A stretch of 64,000 bases of DNA from Acidobacteriota bacterium (GCA_035529075.1 DATKXK010000015.1:124001-188000), one strand, 5' to 3'; shown: positions 54,741 through 63,795, counted from the stretch's first letter. Numbers and translations: made by a program. The notes: generated from the letters alone by a model not told the origin.

Positions 54741-56678
54741 GTGACTGATTACCTGTACCTCATTCTTCTGTTCCCGCTGGCGGGTTTTCTGATCAACGGG
54801 TTGCTGATCGGCCGGCTGCCCCGGCCGGTCATCTCGCTGGTCGGTTGCGGGTCCGTCGGCCTGTCGCTGGTCGCGTCCGTGCTTGCCTTCTTCGAGTTGA
54901 AAGCTCTGCCGGCCGATGCCCGGGTGATCGAGCAGGTGCTGTTCGCCTGGATTCCGTCCGGGTCATTCCACGTCGACGTGGCTTTCCTCCTTGATCCGCT
55001 TTCCACGGTGATGATACTGGTTGTCGCCGGCGTCGGCTTTCTGATCCACGTCTACTCCGTCGGATACATGCACAAGGATCCCGGTTACGGACGATACTTC
55101 GCCTACCTCAACCTCTTCGTCTTCTCCATGCTTACCCTGGTGCTGGCCAACAACTTCTTGTTCATGTTTGTCGGCTGGGAAGGCGTGGGGCTGTGTTCGT
55201 ACCTGCTGATCGGCTTCTGGTATGAACGCAAGTCGGCCTCTGACGCGGGGAAGAAGGCGTTCATCTTCAACCGTGTCGGCGACTTCGGTTTTCTCATCGG
55301 CATGTTCATTATTTTCTGGCAGGTGGGGTCCCTCGATTTTGTCGCCGTTATGGACAGGGCCCCGGTGATGTTTGCGGCCGGCGGCGGCCTGGTGACGGCC
55401 GTCTGCCTGCTCCTGTTTCTCGGCGCCACCGGAAAATCCGCGCAGATTCCGCTTTACGTGTGGCTGCCCGACGCCATGGAGGGTCCGACGCCGGTCTCGG
55501 CGCTCATCCACGCTGCCACCATGGTTACGGCCGGGGTCTACATGATCGCGCGGACCAACGTGTTGTATGCGATGGCGCCCGATGCGCTGCTGGTTGTGGC
55601 CATCGTCGGTGCCGCCACCGCGCTGGTTGCCGCCACCATAGGTTTGGCGCAGAACGACATCAAGCGCGTGCTGGCCTACTCGACCGTAAGCCAGCTCGGA
55701 TACATGTTCCTGGCTTGCGGCGTGGCCGCCTTTTCGGTCGGCATTTTCCACCTTATGACGCACGCCTTTTTCAAGGCCCTGCTGTTCCTGGGTGCCGGTG
55801 CCGTCATTCACGCCGTCTCCGATGAGCAGGACATGCGGCGCATGGGCGGATTGAAGAAGTACCTGCCGATCACATACGCAACTATGCTGATCGCGACGCT
55901 GGCCATCTCCGGTATTCCCGGGCTGTCCGGCTTTTTCTCCAAGGATGAAATTCTCTGGAAAGCGTATTCGTCCCAGTTCGGTCACCCGCTTTTCTGGGTG
56001 GTCGGTTTCGTCACCGCCGGGTTGACGGCTTTCTACATGTTCAGGCTCATCTACCTGACGTTCTTCGGCAAGGAGCGCATGGGCGAAGAGACGCGCCGTC
56101 ACGTACACGAGGCGCCGAAGTCGATGACCGTTCCCCTGACGGTCCTGGGAGCGCTGTCGATTGTCGGCGGGTTCATCGGCATGCCCCACATCTTCGGGGT
56201 AGCCAACGTCTTCGAGGAGTGGCTGCATCCGGTGATGGGCGGCGCCGCGGGCGAGCCGGCTGCGCACGCCCTTGCCTCGGGCGGGGCCGATACCGGGATG
56301 GAGTGGACCCTGATGGTTGCCTCGGTGATCCTGGTGGTCATCGCCGTCTACGCCGCCTACTACCTGTACCATAAGAACACGGCTGCAGCGACCGCCCTGC
56401 GGCAAAAATTATCCGGAATCCACCGCGTCATATTCAACAAGTATTACGTGGATGAATTCTACGGGGCGGCTATTGTGCGGCCGGTCGTGTACGGATCGCT
56501 TTTCCTCTGGAAGTTTGTTGACGTCGTGCTTATCGACGGTTTTCTGAACGGTATGGCCCGGGTCAGCCGTGATGTCTCGGACATTCTGCGCTATACGCAG
56601 TCGGGGCGCGTGCGTGGCTACGCTACGTTGTTCGTGGCCGGAGTGGTGGTCGTAATCGCCTTTTTCATATTTGGGTAG
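54741..56678 (+). CDS. nuoL: NADH-quinone oxidoreductase subunit L
   Basis: The 645-residue antiporter-like subunit has FMFVGWEGVGLCSYLLIGFWY with the key Glu, GKSAQIPLYVWLPDAMEGPTPVSALIHAATMV, and the lateral helix at the C-terminus (residues about 540-620). Proton channel. GTG start, 9 bases after nuoK. Confidence 0.96.
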   Translation: MTDYLYLILLFPLAGFLINGLLIGRLPRPVISLVGCGSVGLSLVASVLAFFELKALPADARVIEQVLFAWIPSGSFHVDVAFLLDPLSTVMILVVAGVGFLIHVYSVGYMHKDPGYGRYFAYLNLFVFSMLTLVLANNFLFMFVGWEGVGLCSYLLIGFWYERKSASDAGKKAFIFNRVGDFGFLIGMFIIFWQVGSLDFVAVMDRAPVMFAAGGGLVTAVCLLLFLGATGKSAQIPLYVWLPDAMEGPTPVSALIHAATMVTAGVYMIARTNVLYAMAPDALLVVAIVGAATALVAATIGLAQNDIKRVLAYSTVSQLGYMFLACGVAAFSVGIFHLMTHAFFKALLFLGAGAVIHAVSDEQDMRRMGGLKKYLPITYATMLIATLAISGIPGLSGFFSKDEILWKAYSSQFGHPLFWVVGFVTAGLTAFYMFRLIYLTFFGKERMGEETRRHVHEAPKSMTVPLTVLGALSIVGGFIGMPHIFGVANVFEEWLHPVMGGAAGEPAAHALASGGADTGMEWTLMVASVILVVIAVYAAYYLYHKNTAAATALRQKLSGIHRVIFNKYYVDEFYGAAIVRPVVYGSLFLWKFVDVVLIDGFLNGMARVSRDVSDILRYTQSGRVRGYATLFVAGVVVVIAFFIFG

Positions 56679-56681
56679 GCA

Positions 56682-58271
56682 ATGGAACAGATCATTCTAC
56701 CGCTGGTAACGTTCTTCCCGCTCATCGGAGTGATCATCCTTCTGTTTGTCCCGCAGAAGCAGGTGGAGACGATCAAGGGCGTCAGCCTGATCATCGCCTT
56801 TATTACCGTGCTCTTGTCGGTTGCCCTGTACTACTGGTTTGATCCGCTGGCGACCGGGATGCAGTTCGAGATTAACCGGATGTGGGTTACGTCGCTCGGC
56901 ATCAACTTCCACATGGGCATTGACGGCATTTCCCTGCTCCTCATCCTCCTGACGGCCGTCCTGACGTTCATATGCGTGCTGTCATCGTGGTGCTCCATCA
57001 CCAAGGGGGTGAAGGGATTTCACATTTCGATGCTCCTGCTGAGTACGGGCATGATCGGCGTCTTCTGCGCCCTCGACCTGTTCCTGTTCTACGTGTTCTG
57101 GGAAGTCATGCTGGTCCCGATGTACTTCATCATCGGTGTATGGGGCGGACCCAGGAGGACGTACGCGGCGATCAAGTTTGTGCTCTTTACGATGTTTGGG
57201 TCGCTGCTCATGCTGGTCGGACTGTTGTACCTGTACTTCGACTACCACGCCTACGCCGGCGAGTACACCTTCGACCTCCTGCAGATCATGCAGATGCCGA
57301 TGGCCTACCACGTGCAGCTGTGGTTGTTCGCGGCTTTTGCGCTCGCCTTTGCCATCAAGGTGCCGCTCTGGCCGTTCCACACGTGGCTGCCCGACGCCCA
57401 CGTTGAGGCGCCCACGGCCGGCTCGGTGATTCTGGCCGGCGTCCTCCTGAAAATGGGCACCTACGGTTTCATCCGCATCTGCCTGCCGCTGTTTCCGGAC
57501 GCGACCATCACGTACCTGCCGTATATTTGCGTGCTGGCCATCATTGCCATCATCTACGGCGCTTTGGTCTCCATGGTCCAGAAGGACATCAAGTCCCTGG
57601 TGGCCTTCTCTTCGGTCTCCCACATGGGGTTCATCATGCTCGGCATCTTCGCGCTCAACGTCAGTGCCCTCGAAGGCTCGGTGATCCAGATGATCAACCA
57701 CGGTATTTCCACCGGCGCCCTGTTCCTGATCGTGGGCATGATCTACGAGCGCCGGCATACGCGCATGATTGCGGATTTCGGCGGGCTGGCGAAGGTGATG
57801 CCGACGTTCTCGGCTATCTTTATGATCGTGATGCTGTCGTCCATCGGTCTGCCGTTCACTAACGGGTTTGTCGGCGAGTTCCTGATCCTCCTGGGTACGT
57901 TCAAGGCCAATGCCGTTTACGGAATTCTGGCCGCGACCGGCGTTATTCTCGCGGCCTGCTATATGTTGTGGATGTATCAACGGGTGGTTTTTGGCAAGGT
58001 CAGCAATCCCGCCAATGAGAAGCTGACTGACCTGACCGCCCGCGAAAAGCTCGTTCTCATCCCGCTGGTCGTGCTTATCTTCTGGATCGGCATATATCCG
58101 AAACCGTTCTTGGAAAGAATCGAGCCGGCCGTCAGGCAGGTGTTGACTCAGGTCAGCAGGGCCAGGGCGGTCGAGCTGGAAGGGGGCTTTCAGATTACGA
58201 AAGTCCGTGCCGGCGAGCAGACCGGTGTTGTTGACGTGGAGTTTTCCAAGCCCGGAGGTGATGAGCCGTGA
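56682..58271 (+). CDS. nuoM: NADH-quinone oxidoreductase subunit M
   Basis: The 529-residue antiporter-like subunit has FYVFWEVMLVPMYFIIGVWGG (key Glu) and AFAIKVPLWPFHTWLPDAHVEAPT. It is slightly longer than usual because of a soluble C-terminal tail of about 40 residues. Its stop overlaps the selenoprotein GTG by 4 bases. Confidence 0.96.
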   Translation: MEQIILPLVTFFPLIGVIILLFVPQKQVETIKGVSLIIAFITVLLSVALYYWFDPLATGMQFEINRMWVTSLGINFHMGIDGISLLLILLTAVLTFICVLSSWCSITKGVKGFHISMLLLSTGMIGVFCALDLFLFYVFWEVMLVPMYFIIGVWGGPRRTYAAIKFVLFTMFGSLLMLVGLLYLYFDYHAYAGEYTFDLLQIMQMPMAYHVQLWLFAAFALAFAIKVPLWPFHTWLPDAHVEAPTAGSVILAGVLLKMGTYGFIRICLPLFPDATITYLPYICVLAIIAIIYGALVSMVQKDIKSLVAFSSVSHMGFIMLGIFALNVSALEGSVIQMINHGISTGALFLIVGMIYERRHTRMIADFGGLAKVMPTFSAIFMIVMLSSIGLPFTNGFVGEFLILLGTFKANAVYGILAATGVILAACYMLWMYQRVVFGKVSNPANEKLTDLTAREKLVLIPLVVLIFWIGIYPKPFLERIEPAVRQVLTQVSRARAVELEGGFQITKVRAGEQTGVVDVEFSKPGGDEP

Positions 58272-58489
58272 GCGAAGTGACCATATACATGATACAGGGA
58301 TGCCCATACTGTCAGGCGGCGAAGAAGCACTACACCGAACAGGGCATTGCTTTTACCGAGATTGACGTTCACCAGACGCCCGGCGCCATTGACAAGCTGG
58401 TAGAGCTTTCCGGAGGCCGGAGGATGGTGCCGGTGATTGTCGAGGACGGTGAAGTCAAGACGGGTTTCGGCGGGGGCTGAGGGATTTAG
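58268..58489 (+). CDS. Glutaredoxin-like selenoprotein (UXX-star type); TGA at 58478-58480 read as Sec
   Basis: The small thioredoxin-fold protein has CPYC (residues 12-15) and a cis-Pro region MVPVIVEDG. A conventional reading stops at TGA after GFGGG at residue 70. The next codons are GGG ATT TAG, so decoding TGA as selenocysteine gives 73 residues ending Sec-Gly-Ile. I recall a glutaredoxin-like family named UXX-star for exactly this end (Sec plus two residues, then stop). A SECIS-like hairpin lies at 58495-58510. GTG start overlaps nuoM. It may act as a redox relay near complex I; that role is inference. Confidence 0.82.
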
Positions 58490-58494
58490 GTAAG

Positions 58495-58510
58495 CGCGAC
58501 GGTCGTCGCG
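58495..58510 (+). promoter_or_regulatory. Bacterial SECIS element of the selenoprotein
   Basis: CGCGAC (58495-58500) and GTCGCG (58505-58510) form a perfect 6-bp stem with the loop GGTC (58501-58504). The loop begins 20 bases after the TGA; the E. coli fdhF element has GGUC in its apical loop 18 bases after its UGA. SelB would bind this loop. The element ends right before the nuoN ribosome-binding site. Confidence 0.8.
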
Positions 58511-58516
58511 GAGAGG
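58511..58516 (+). promoter_or_regulatory. nuoN ribosome-binding site adjoining the SECIS
   Basis: GAGAGG directly follows the SECIS stem, 4 bases before the ATG at 58521. SelB or a ribosome paused at the Sec codon could affect access to this site. Confidence 0.5.
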
Positions 58517-58520
58517 ACCC

Positions 58521-59975
58521 ATGGTTGATTACGTTTCCGCACTCTCGATTGATCTGAGCCTGATCTACCCGGAGATTGCGCTGCTGGCGGCGGCCTCGGT
58601 GATTCTGGTCACCGCCTTCGTCAGGAGAATTGCGCCGCTGGCGCCGGTCATGGCCGTGGTAGGGCTCGCCGCCTCGCTTTACCTCGCAATCGAGCAGTGG
58701 GGTGACCAGAAGGCCGGTTTTGCCGGCATGGTGACCTGCGACGATTTCGGCGTCATGTTCAAGCTCATATTCGTGCTGGCCGCCCTGCTGTCCCTGTTCA
58801 TTGCCTACCGCTATCTCAAGGTCAAGGGGATCGAGTCGCCGGAATTCTACGCCTTGCTCCTGATCTCGACCATGGGCATGATGGTCATGGCCAACAGCAC
58901 CGACCTGGTCGTCATGTTTCTCGGTCTCGAGATCATGTCCGTGCCGCTGTATGTCATGGCGGCTCTCAACCGGCGCTCCCTGGCCTCAAACGAGGCGGGC
59001 ATCAAGTACTTTATCATGGGTGCCTTCGCCAGTGCCTTTCTGCTGATGGGCATCGCGTTTGTCTTCGGCGCCGCCGAAACCACCAACCTGAGACGCATCG
59101 TCGCCGACTTCAACTACATCTCCAGCCATTACAGGGTCTACCTGTATGCCGGTGTCGCCCTTGTGCTGATCGGATTCGCGTTCAAGATAGCCGCAGTACC
59201 CTTTCACACCTGGGTGCCGGACGTTTACGAGGGTGCGCCCACGCCGGTGACCGCCTTCTTCTCGGTCGCCCCCAAGGCGGCCGGGTTCGCAGTAATGCTG
59301 CGCATTTTTAACTTCGGCTTTGCCGATATCGGCATGCTGACCGGGGTGTTCTGGGTTCTGGCGGTGCTTACCATGTCGGTGGGCAACATTCTGGCCCTCC
59401 GCCAGGACAACGTGAAAAGGATGCTGGCCTATTCGTCGATATCGCACGCCGGATACGTGCTGGTGGCGCTGACGGTGGGCGGCGCTGATGCCGTATCGGC
59501 GGCCATCTTCTACCTGGTCAGCTACACGCTGTTCAACCTCGGGGCGTTCGCGGCCGTAACCGTTCTGGAAACCCGCTCCGGGTGCACCTGCGAGTATTCT
59601 GAGCTGACCGGCCTGTCAAAAAGCAACCCGTACCTTTCGGCCACCCTCGCCCTGTTCATGTTCGCCCTGGCGGGTTTTCCGCCGACGGTTGGATTCTTCG
59701 GCAAATTCTACATCTTCTCCGCGGCGGTCAGGGCCGGGTTTATTCCTCTGGCCGTGATCGGCGTCATGAACTCGTTTATATCGGTTTACTACTACCTGCG
59801 GGTCATCAAGACCAGTTATTTCGATCAAGTCGAGGCGGGCCGGTCGGAGCCGGCCGTAGTGACGCCGTCCGTGTTTGTCGTCCTGGCCGTAGCTGCGCTG
59901 GCTACTCTCGGCCTCGGCTTCTTCCCGCAGGATCTTCTGGAGCTTTCACGCGCGGCCATCTTCGCCTTCCTGTAA
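58521..59975 (+). CDS. nuoN: NADH-quinone oxidoreductase subunit N
   Basis: The 484-residue antiporter-like subunit has VVMFLGLEIMSVPLYVMAALNRRS (key Glu), AFKIAAVPFHTWVPDVYEGAPTP and the last helices expected of the family. It is the last nuo gene and completes all fourteen subunits. It is separated from nuoM only by the selenoprotein gene. Confidence 0.96.
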   Translation: MVDYVSALSIDLSLIYPEIALLAAASVILVTAFVRRIAPLAPVMAVVGLAASLYLAIEQWGDQKAGFAGMVTCDDFGVMFKLIFVLAALLSLFIAYRYLKVKGIESPEFYALLLISTMGMMVMANSTDLVVMFLGLEIMSVPLYVMAALNRRSLASNEAGIKYFIMGAFASAFLLMGIAFVFGAAETTNLRRIVADFNYISSHYRVYLYAGVALVLIGFAFKIAAVPFHTWVPDVYEGAPTPVTAFFSVAPKAAGFAVMLRIFNFGFADIGMLTGVFWVLAVLTMSVGNILALRQDNVKRMLAYSSISHAGYVLVALTVGGADAVSAAIFYLVSYTLFNLGAFAAVTVLETRSGCTCEYSELTGLSKSNPYLSATLALFMFALAGFPPTVGFFGKFYIFSAAVRAGFIPLAVIGVMNSFISVYYYLRVIKTSYFDQVEAGRSEPAVVTPSVFVVLAVAALATLGLGFFPQDLLELSRAAIFAFL

Positions 59976-60035
59976 GATCCACCGTCGATATTCGGATGAA
60001 GTGATGAAAATCTATACGGCGGGGGCCGGGTCTGT

Positions 60036-60047
60036 CTGCCCGGGCAG
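60036..60047. terminator. Palindrome between nuoN and purF
   Basis: CTGCCCGGGCAG is a perfect 12-base palindrome within a GC-rich patch between two convergent genes. There is no T-run, so a role as bidirectional terminator is only suggested. Confidence 0.3.
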
Positions 60048-60067
60048 CCGGGAGGCCCGGACTCCGA

Positions 60068-61462
60068 TCAGCGGAGCCGGAACTTGCCGTTGATGTCCGG
60101 GACCCGGACCGGGTACTTGCCGGAGAAGCAGCCGTGACAGAACGTAGTCCTGGGCAGAGCCGGCATCGACAGCATGCCTTCCAGCGACAGGTAACGCAGC
60201 GAATCCACGTGCAGGTACTTCTCGATCTTCTCAACCGGAATCCGCCAGGCAATAAGTTCCTTGACCGTCGGCATGTCGATGCCGAAGAAACAGGGGGAAA
60301 CGATGGGAGGGCAAGACACGCGGAAATGGATCTCCTGGGCCCCGGCGTCCCGAATCATTTTTACGAGCTTTCTGGACGTCGTCCCGCGCACAATCGAGTC
60401 ATCCACCACCACCACCCGCTTGCCGTCGAGAACCCCCTTGACGGGGTTGAACTTAAGCTTGACGTCGAGGTCACGGATGCGCTGGTGGGGGTCAATGAAC
60501 GTCCGCCCGACGTAGTGATTTCGGATAAGGCCGATCTCGAACTTGATCCCGGACTCCTCGGCGAAGCCGAGTGTCGCGGTGTTGGCCGAGTCCGGTATGC
60601 CGATCACGATGTCGGCATCGACTGGATGTTCCCGGGCCAGCAGGCGGCCGAGGCGCCGGCGAACTTTGTCGACGTTCTCTCCGAAGACTTTCGAGTCGGG
60701 CCGGGCGAAGTAGATAAACTCGAAGATACAGAACGCGTGCCGGGAGTTTTTCGTAAGGAACCGTGACCTGAGCCCCTTCTTGCTGATCTCCAGTACCTCC
60801 CCGGGTTCGATGTCGCGAACGTACTTGGCCCCGATGATGTCAAAAGCACAGGTTTCCGAAGCCACGATGTGTGAGCCGCGGAACGTGCCCAGGGCCAGGG
60901 GCCGGAATCCGCGCGGATCCCGGGCCGCTATGATGCTGTCCTCGGTGAGGATGAGCAGGGAATAGGCACCGCGAATCCGTGCCAGAGCGTCGCAAATTCG
61001 TTCGAAGCGCGTCTTCTTCTTCGAGACGGCCGCGAGGTGCAGGATGATTTCGGTGTCCGACGTGGTCTGGAAAATGGAGCCTTTTTGATCAAGCTTCTTC
61101 TTCAGATCAAGCGAGTTTGTCAGGTTACCGTTGTGGACGATAGCCAGGTTGCGGTTGCGGTTGGTGATCATGAACGGCTGGATGTTGATCAGCGACGACA
61201 TCCCGGTCGTGCTGTACCGTGTATGCCCGATCGCGATGCTGCCGGTCAGCCTGGTGATGTTCTGGCGATCGCCAAAGACCTCCGACACTTCCCCCATTGA
61301 CTTGTGCAGGTTGAATCGGCCGTTCTCGGAAGTGACGATGCCTGCAGATTCCTGTCCCCGGTGCTGCAGGGCATACAAGCCAAGATAGGTCAGTTCCGCA
61401 GCCCGCGGGTTGCCGTAAATGCCGAAGACACCGCACTTATCGTGAATCATGTTGTCCAGCAT
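60068..61462 (-). CDS. purF: Amidophosphoribosyltransferase
   Basis: The 464-residue enzyme starts purine synthesis by making phosphoribosylamine from PRPP and glutamine. C10 in DKCGVFGI is the glutaminase nucleophile, exposed after removal of a nine-residue propeptide; QHRGQESAG is the glutaminase motif. VVVVDDSIVRGTT is the PRPP loop, and the late FCHGCFSGKYP shows the [4Fe-4S]-type (Bacillus-like) form. The ATG at 61462 is used; another in-frame ATG lies at 61450. Single gene, convergent with nuo. Confidence 0.95.
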   Translation of the reverse strand: MLDNMIHDKCGVFGIYGNPRAAELTYLGLYALQHRGQESAGIVTSENGRFNLHKSMGEVSEVFGDRQNITRLTGSIAIGHTRYSTTGMSSLINIQPFMITNRNRNLAIVHNGNLTNSLDLKKKLDQKGSIFQTTSDTEIILHLAAVSKKKTRFERICDALARIRGAYSLLILTEDSIIAARDPRGFRPLALGTFRGSHIVASETCAFDIIGAKYVRDIEPGEVLEISKKGLRSRFLTKNSRHAFCIFEFIYFARPDSKVFGENVDKVRRRLGRLLAREHPVDADIVIGIPDSANTATLGFAEESGIKFEIGLIRNHYVGRTFIDPHQRIRDLDVKLKFNPVKGVLDGKRVVVVDDSIVRGTTSRKLVKMIRDAGAQEIHFRVSCPPIVSPCFFGIDMPTVKELIAWRIPVEKIEKYLHVDSLRYLSLEGMLSMPALPRTTFCHGCFSGKYPVRVPDINGKFRLR

Positions 61463-61500
61463 ACTCGTCCAGTCTTTCCCAACGACTCTGGAAAGCGGCT

Positions 61501-61529
61501 AACTTAGCCCCTGGCCGGGCAAAAGTCAA
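61501..61529 (-). promoter_or_regulatory. purF promoter
   Basis: On the minus strand TTGACT (61524-61529) and TAAGTT (61501-61506), 17 bases apart; start near 61494, leader about 32 bases. No purine riboswitch or PurR box was recognised. Confidence 0.5.
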
Positions 61530-61746
61530 CGGCTTTCGCCCGCCGCGGCGGCCGGATTTGTGAAGCCGGGTGCACTCGTTTGGCCCGCCGGCCGGGCTGT
61601 TCAAGGGACGCACAGCGATTGCGCTGGATAACTCGCCGGAATTGCTGTATCTTGGCGGCGTTGCCATTTTACTTGCGGAAGTCCGGTTTTTTCGCAGGAA
61701 TGCACTCCTTTTGCTGAAAAGGCAATAGGATTGCGGGACTGCGCGT

Positions 61747-62517
61747 ATGGATAACAAAGACTCAAACAGGTATGAGATTCTCCGCCAGTTGGCTCTCGCC
61801 GGCTGCCAGGGCGAAGATCTGCAGCAGACGGGCGAGACGGCGCTCCGTCTCGCGGCCGGTCTGATCGGCCTGCAAGCGGCCGCCCTGTACCTTTGGGATG
61901 AGGCCATGACGGTCACCATGAACGCCCACTGCGCCGAAACCGAGGCAGCCCGTGAAAGGCTGGAGTCGCTTGAAGGTGATCTCTTCAGATCCCTCCGGCA
62001 GGAGCGTAAGCTGCTGTCGGCTTACATGAGTTTCGGCGGAGATTCGCCGCTGCACGCATTTACTCTTCCGCTGTACCACCAGGAGCGGGTCTTCGGGGCG
62101 GTTATCGGTATTCACGAAGGGGCCGCAAAGCTGGTCAGCGAAGACGCCTTTCTGGAAGCGTTAAGCGCCGCCATCGCTCTTAATGTCGCAGCTCGGGGAG
62201 TTGAGAAGGACACGGCCGTCGGCAGGGACGTGCTGGACAAAGAACGGCTCGGGGCCATCATTGAGACCGCCGTCACGGTCAATCACGAAATCAACAACCC
62301 GCTTACTGCCATACTTGGGAACGTCCAGCTTCTTCTGTTGAAACGTCAGGATCTGGATCAGGAGCTGGCGGCGAAACTCAAGACCATCGAGATTTCGGCT
62401 CTGAAGATTCGGGACGTTACTCAAAGGCTGCTTCGGCTCACTTCCGCTCGTTCAGTGCCTTACGCGGAAGGCACCAGCATGCTGGATCTCTCTGACCACG
62501 GTAAAGAAGATGAATAA
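61747..62517 (+). CDS. GAF-HisKA protein without ATPase domain
   Basis: The 256-residue cytoplasmic protein has a GAF-like sensor at about residues 10-150 and a histidine-kinase dimerisation domain with H180 in VNHEINNPLTAILGN, the H-box of sensor kinases. It ends about 75 residues later with no N, G or F boxes, so it cannot bind ATP. It may be phosphorylated by another kinase, act as a phosphotransfer protein, or serve as a scaffold. No response regulator is adjacent. The stop is followed by an unrelated convergent gene, so I see no sign of a lost ATPase fragment. Confidence 0.82.
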   Translation: MDNKDSNRYEILRQLALAGCQGEDLQQTGETALRLAAGLIGLQAAALYLWDEAMTVTMNAHCAETEAARERLESLEGDLFRSLRQERKLLSAYMSFGGDSPLHAFTLPLYHQERVFGAVIGIHEGAAKLVSEDAFLEALSAAIALNVAARGVEKDTAVGRDVLDKERLGAIIETAVTVNHEINNPLTAILGNVQLLLLKRQDLDQELAAKLKTIEISALKIRDVTQRLLRLTSARSVPYAEGTSMLDLSDHGKEDE

Positions 62518-62617
62518 CTCACGGAGTCATCGGCTCCGGGCCTGATGACGCGCCTCAGGCTGTTCCCTCGTCCCCTGCTCCAGACCCGGCGAGCCTGCCG
62601 TCCATCGATCCCCGTGC

Positions 62618-63766
62618 TCAGATGACGTTGGTTTCTTCCACCAGTTCTCCCAGGCGAAACCGGTCGGGGCTAAGCGACTTGATATCCACGGACGGCTCCT
62701 TGCCGGCCGTTATCTCCGAGGTCACGAGACCGGCGGCGGGGGCGTGCATCAGCCCGTGTCCGGAGAACCCGGTGACGTGGAACATGCCCTTGACCGATGG
62801 CTCCCAGCCGATTATGGCGCGGTGGTCCGGGGTCGTCTCGTACAATCCAGCCCACTCGTTGGCCATCTCGGCCGTCTCAAGCTGAGGCATGCGCTCAAGG
62901 GCCAGCTCAAGAATCCTGTCCGTATAGTCCGGGTCGATGGATATGTCAAAACCCGGCGGCACGGACTTATCCGCCCAGCCGAGCAACAGGCCCTTTGACT
63001 CCTTATGGCAATAAAGCCCGGTCTTCACATCCACGACCATGGGGATATCCGGGCGCAGGAAGTCGAGTTCGCCGGTCGTGACAATCTGGCGGCGGTAGGG
63101 CTTGACCTCCACGTCGGCACCCACCATCCGCCCGATCCGGGCCGAGTATGCCCCGGTGCAGTTGATCACGAGCGGCGTGGCGATATCCCCCTTGACCGTC
63201 TTAACACCGGAAATCGCGCCGGCGGTCACCTCGATCCCCGTGACCTCGGTCTCCAGTTCGATGGCCACGCCAAGCCGGCGGATCGCGCGCTCGTAGCCGG
63301 AGAGAAACTCGTGAGGGTCGGCCAGCCCGTCGTCCCCACAGAAGGTCGCCAGCTTGATGTCGTCGGTCCGCACGTGGGGAGCATACTGGTGGATATCCTC
63401 GGGCTTGACCAGGTGTACGTCCAATCCCAGGGAACGCTGCAACTCGTACCCCTGCTTGTGCATCTCGATGTCCTTGTCGTCGGACAGCACGAACATGTAG
63501 CCCACCTGCTTGTACAGGGCGTCTGAGCCGGTATCCTCCTTGAAGCGCTTGAAGAGCTTCTCGGAAAGCATGGACATTTCGATATTGATCTTGCTATTGA
63601 ACTGGGCTCGAACTCCGCCGGCCGCCTTGGAAGTAGAGCACGCACCGAGAAACATCTCCCGTTCTACGAGCGTAATCTGTCCCACGTTTTCGCGCGCCAG
63701 GTAGAAGGCCACGGTCGTGCCTATAATGCCTCCTCCGACAATGACCACGTCTGCTGTTGCACGCAT
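62618..63766 (-). CDS. FAD-dependent oxidoreductase (DAO family, sarcosine/glycine oxidase-like)
   Basis: The 382-residue protein has the dinucleotide motif VVIVGGGIIGTTVA near the N-terminus, STSKAAGGVRAQF, and the C-terminal GFSGHGLMHAPAAG that closes over the flavin. It is most like the beta subunit of sarcosine oxidases or amine oxidases of the DAO fold. Substrate probably an N-methyl or secondary amine. Start is ATG at 63766. It is alone, behind a promoter and a CRP-like palindrome. Confidence 0.88.
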   Translation of the reverse strand: MRATADVVIVGGGIIGTTVAFYLARENVGQITLVEREMFLGACSTSKAAGGVRAQFNSKINIEMSMLSEKLFKRFKEDTGSDALYKQVGYMFVLSDDKDIEMHKQGYELQRSLGLDVHLVKPEDIHQYAPHVRTDDIKLATFCGDDGLADPHEFLSGYERAIRRLGVAIELETEVTGIEVTAGAISGVKTVKGDIATPLVINCTGAYSARIGRMVGADVEVKPYRRQIVTTGELDFLRPDIPMVVDVKTGLYCHKESKGLLLGWADKSVPPGFDISIDPDYTDRILELALERMPQLETAEMANEWAGLYETTPDHRAIIGWEPSVKGMFHVTGFSGHGLMHAPAAGLVTSEITAGKEPSVDIKSLSPDRFRLGELVEETNVI

Positions 63767-63795
63767 TGTATGCCCTCGCGCCCGTAATGGCCTAA

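Noticed and set aside
58268-58480. Glutaredoxin gene as a simple 70-residue protein or decayed fragment
   Set aside because: The fold motifs are intact and the TGA is followed by two codons, a stop and a SECIS hairpin, so truncation is the weaker explanation.
62518-62617. Terminator between the GAF-HisKA and FAD genes
   Set aside because: Only a weak CCTGA/TCAGG stem without a T-run is visible.
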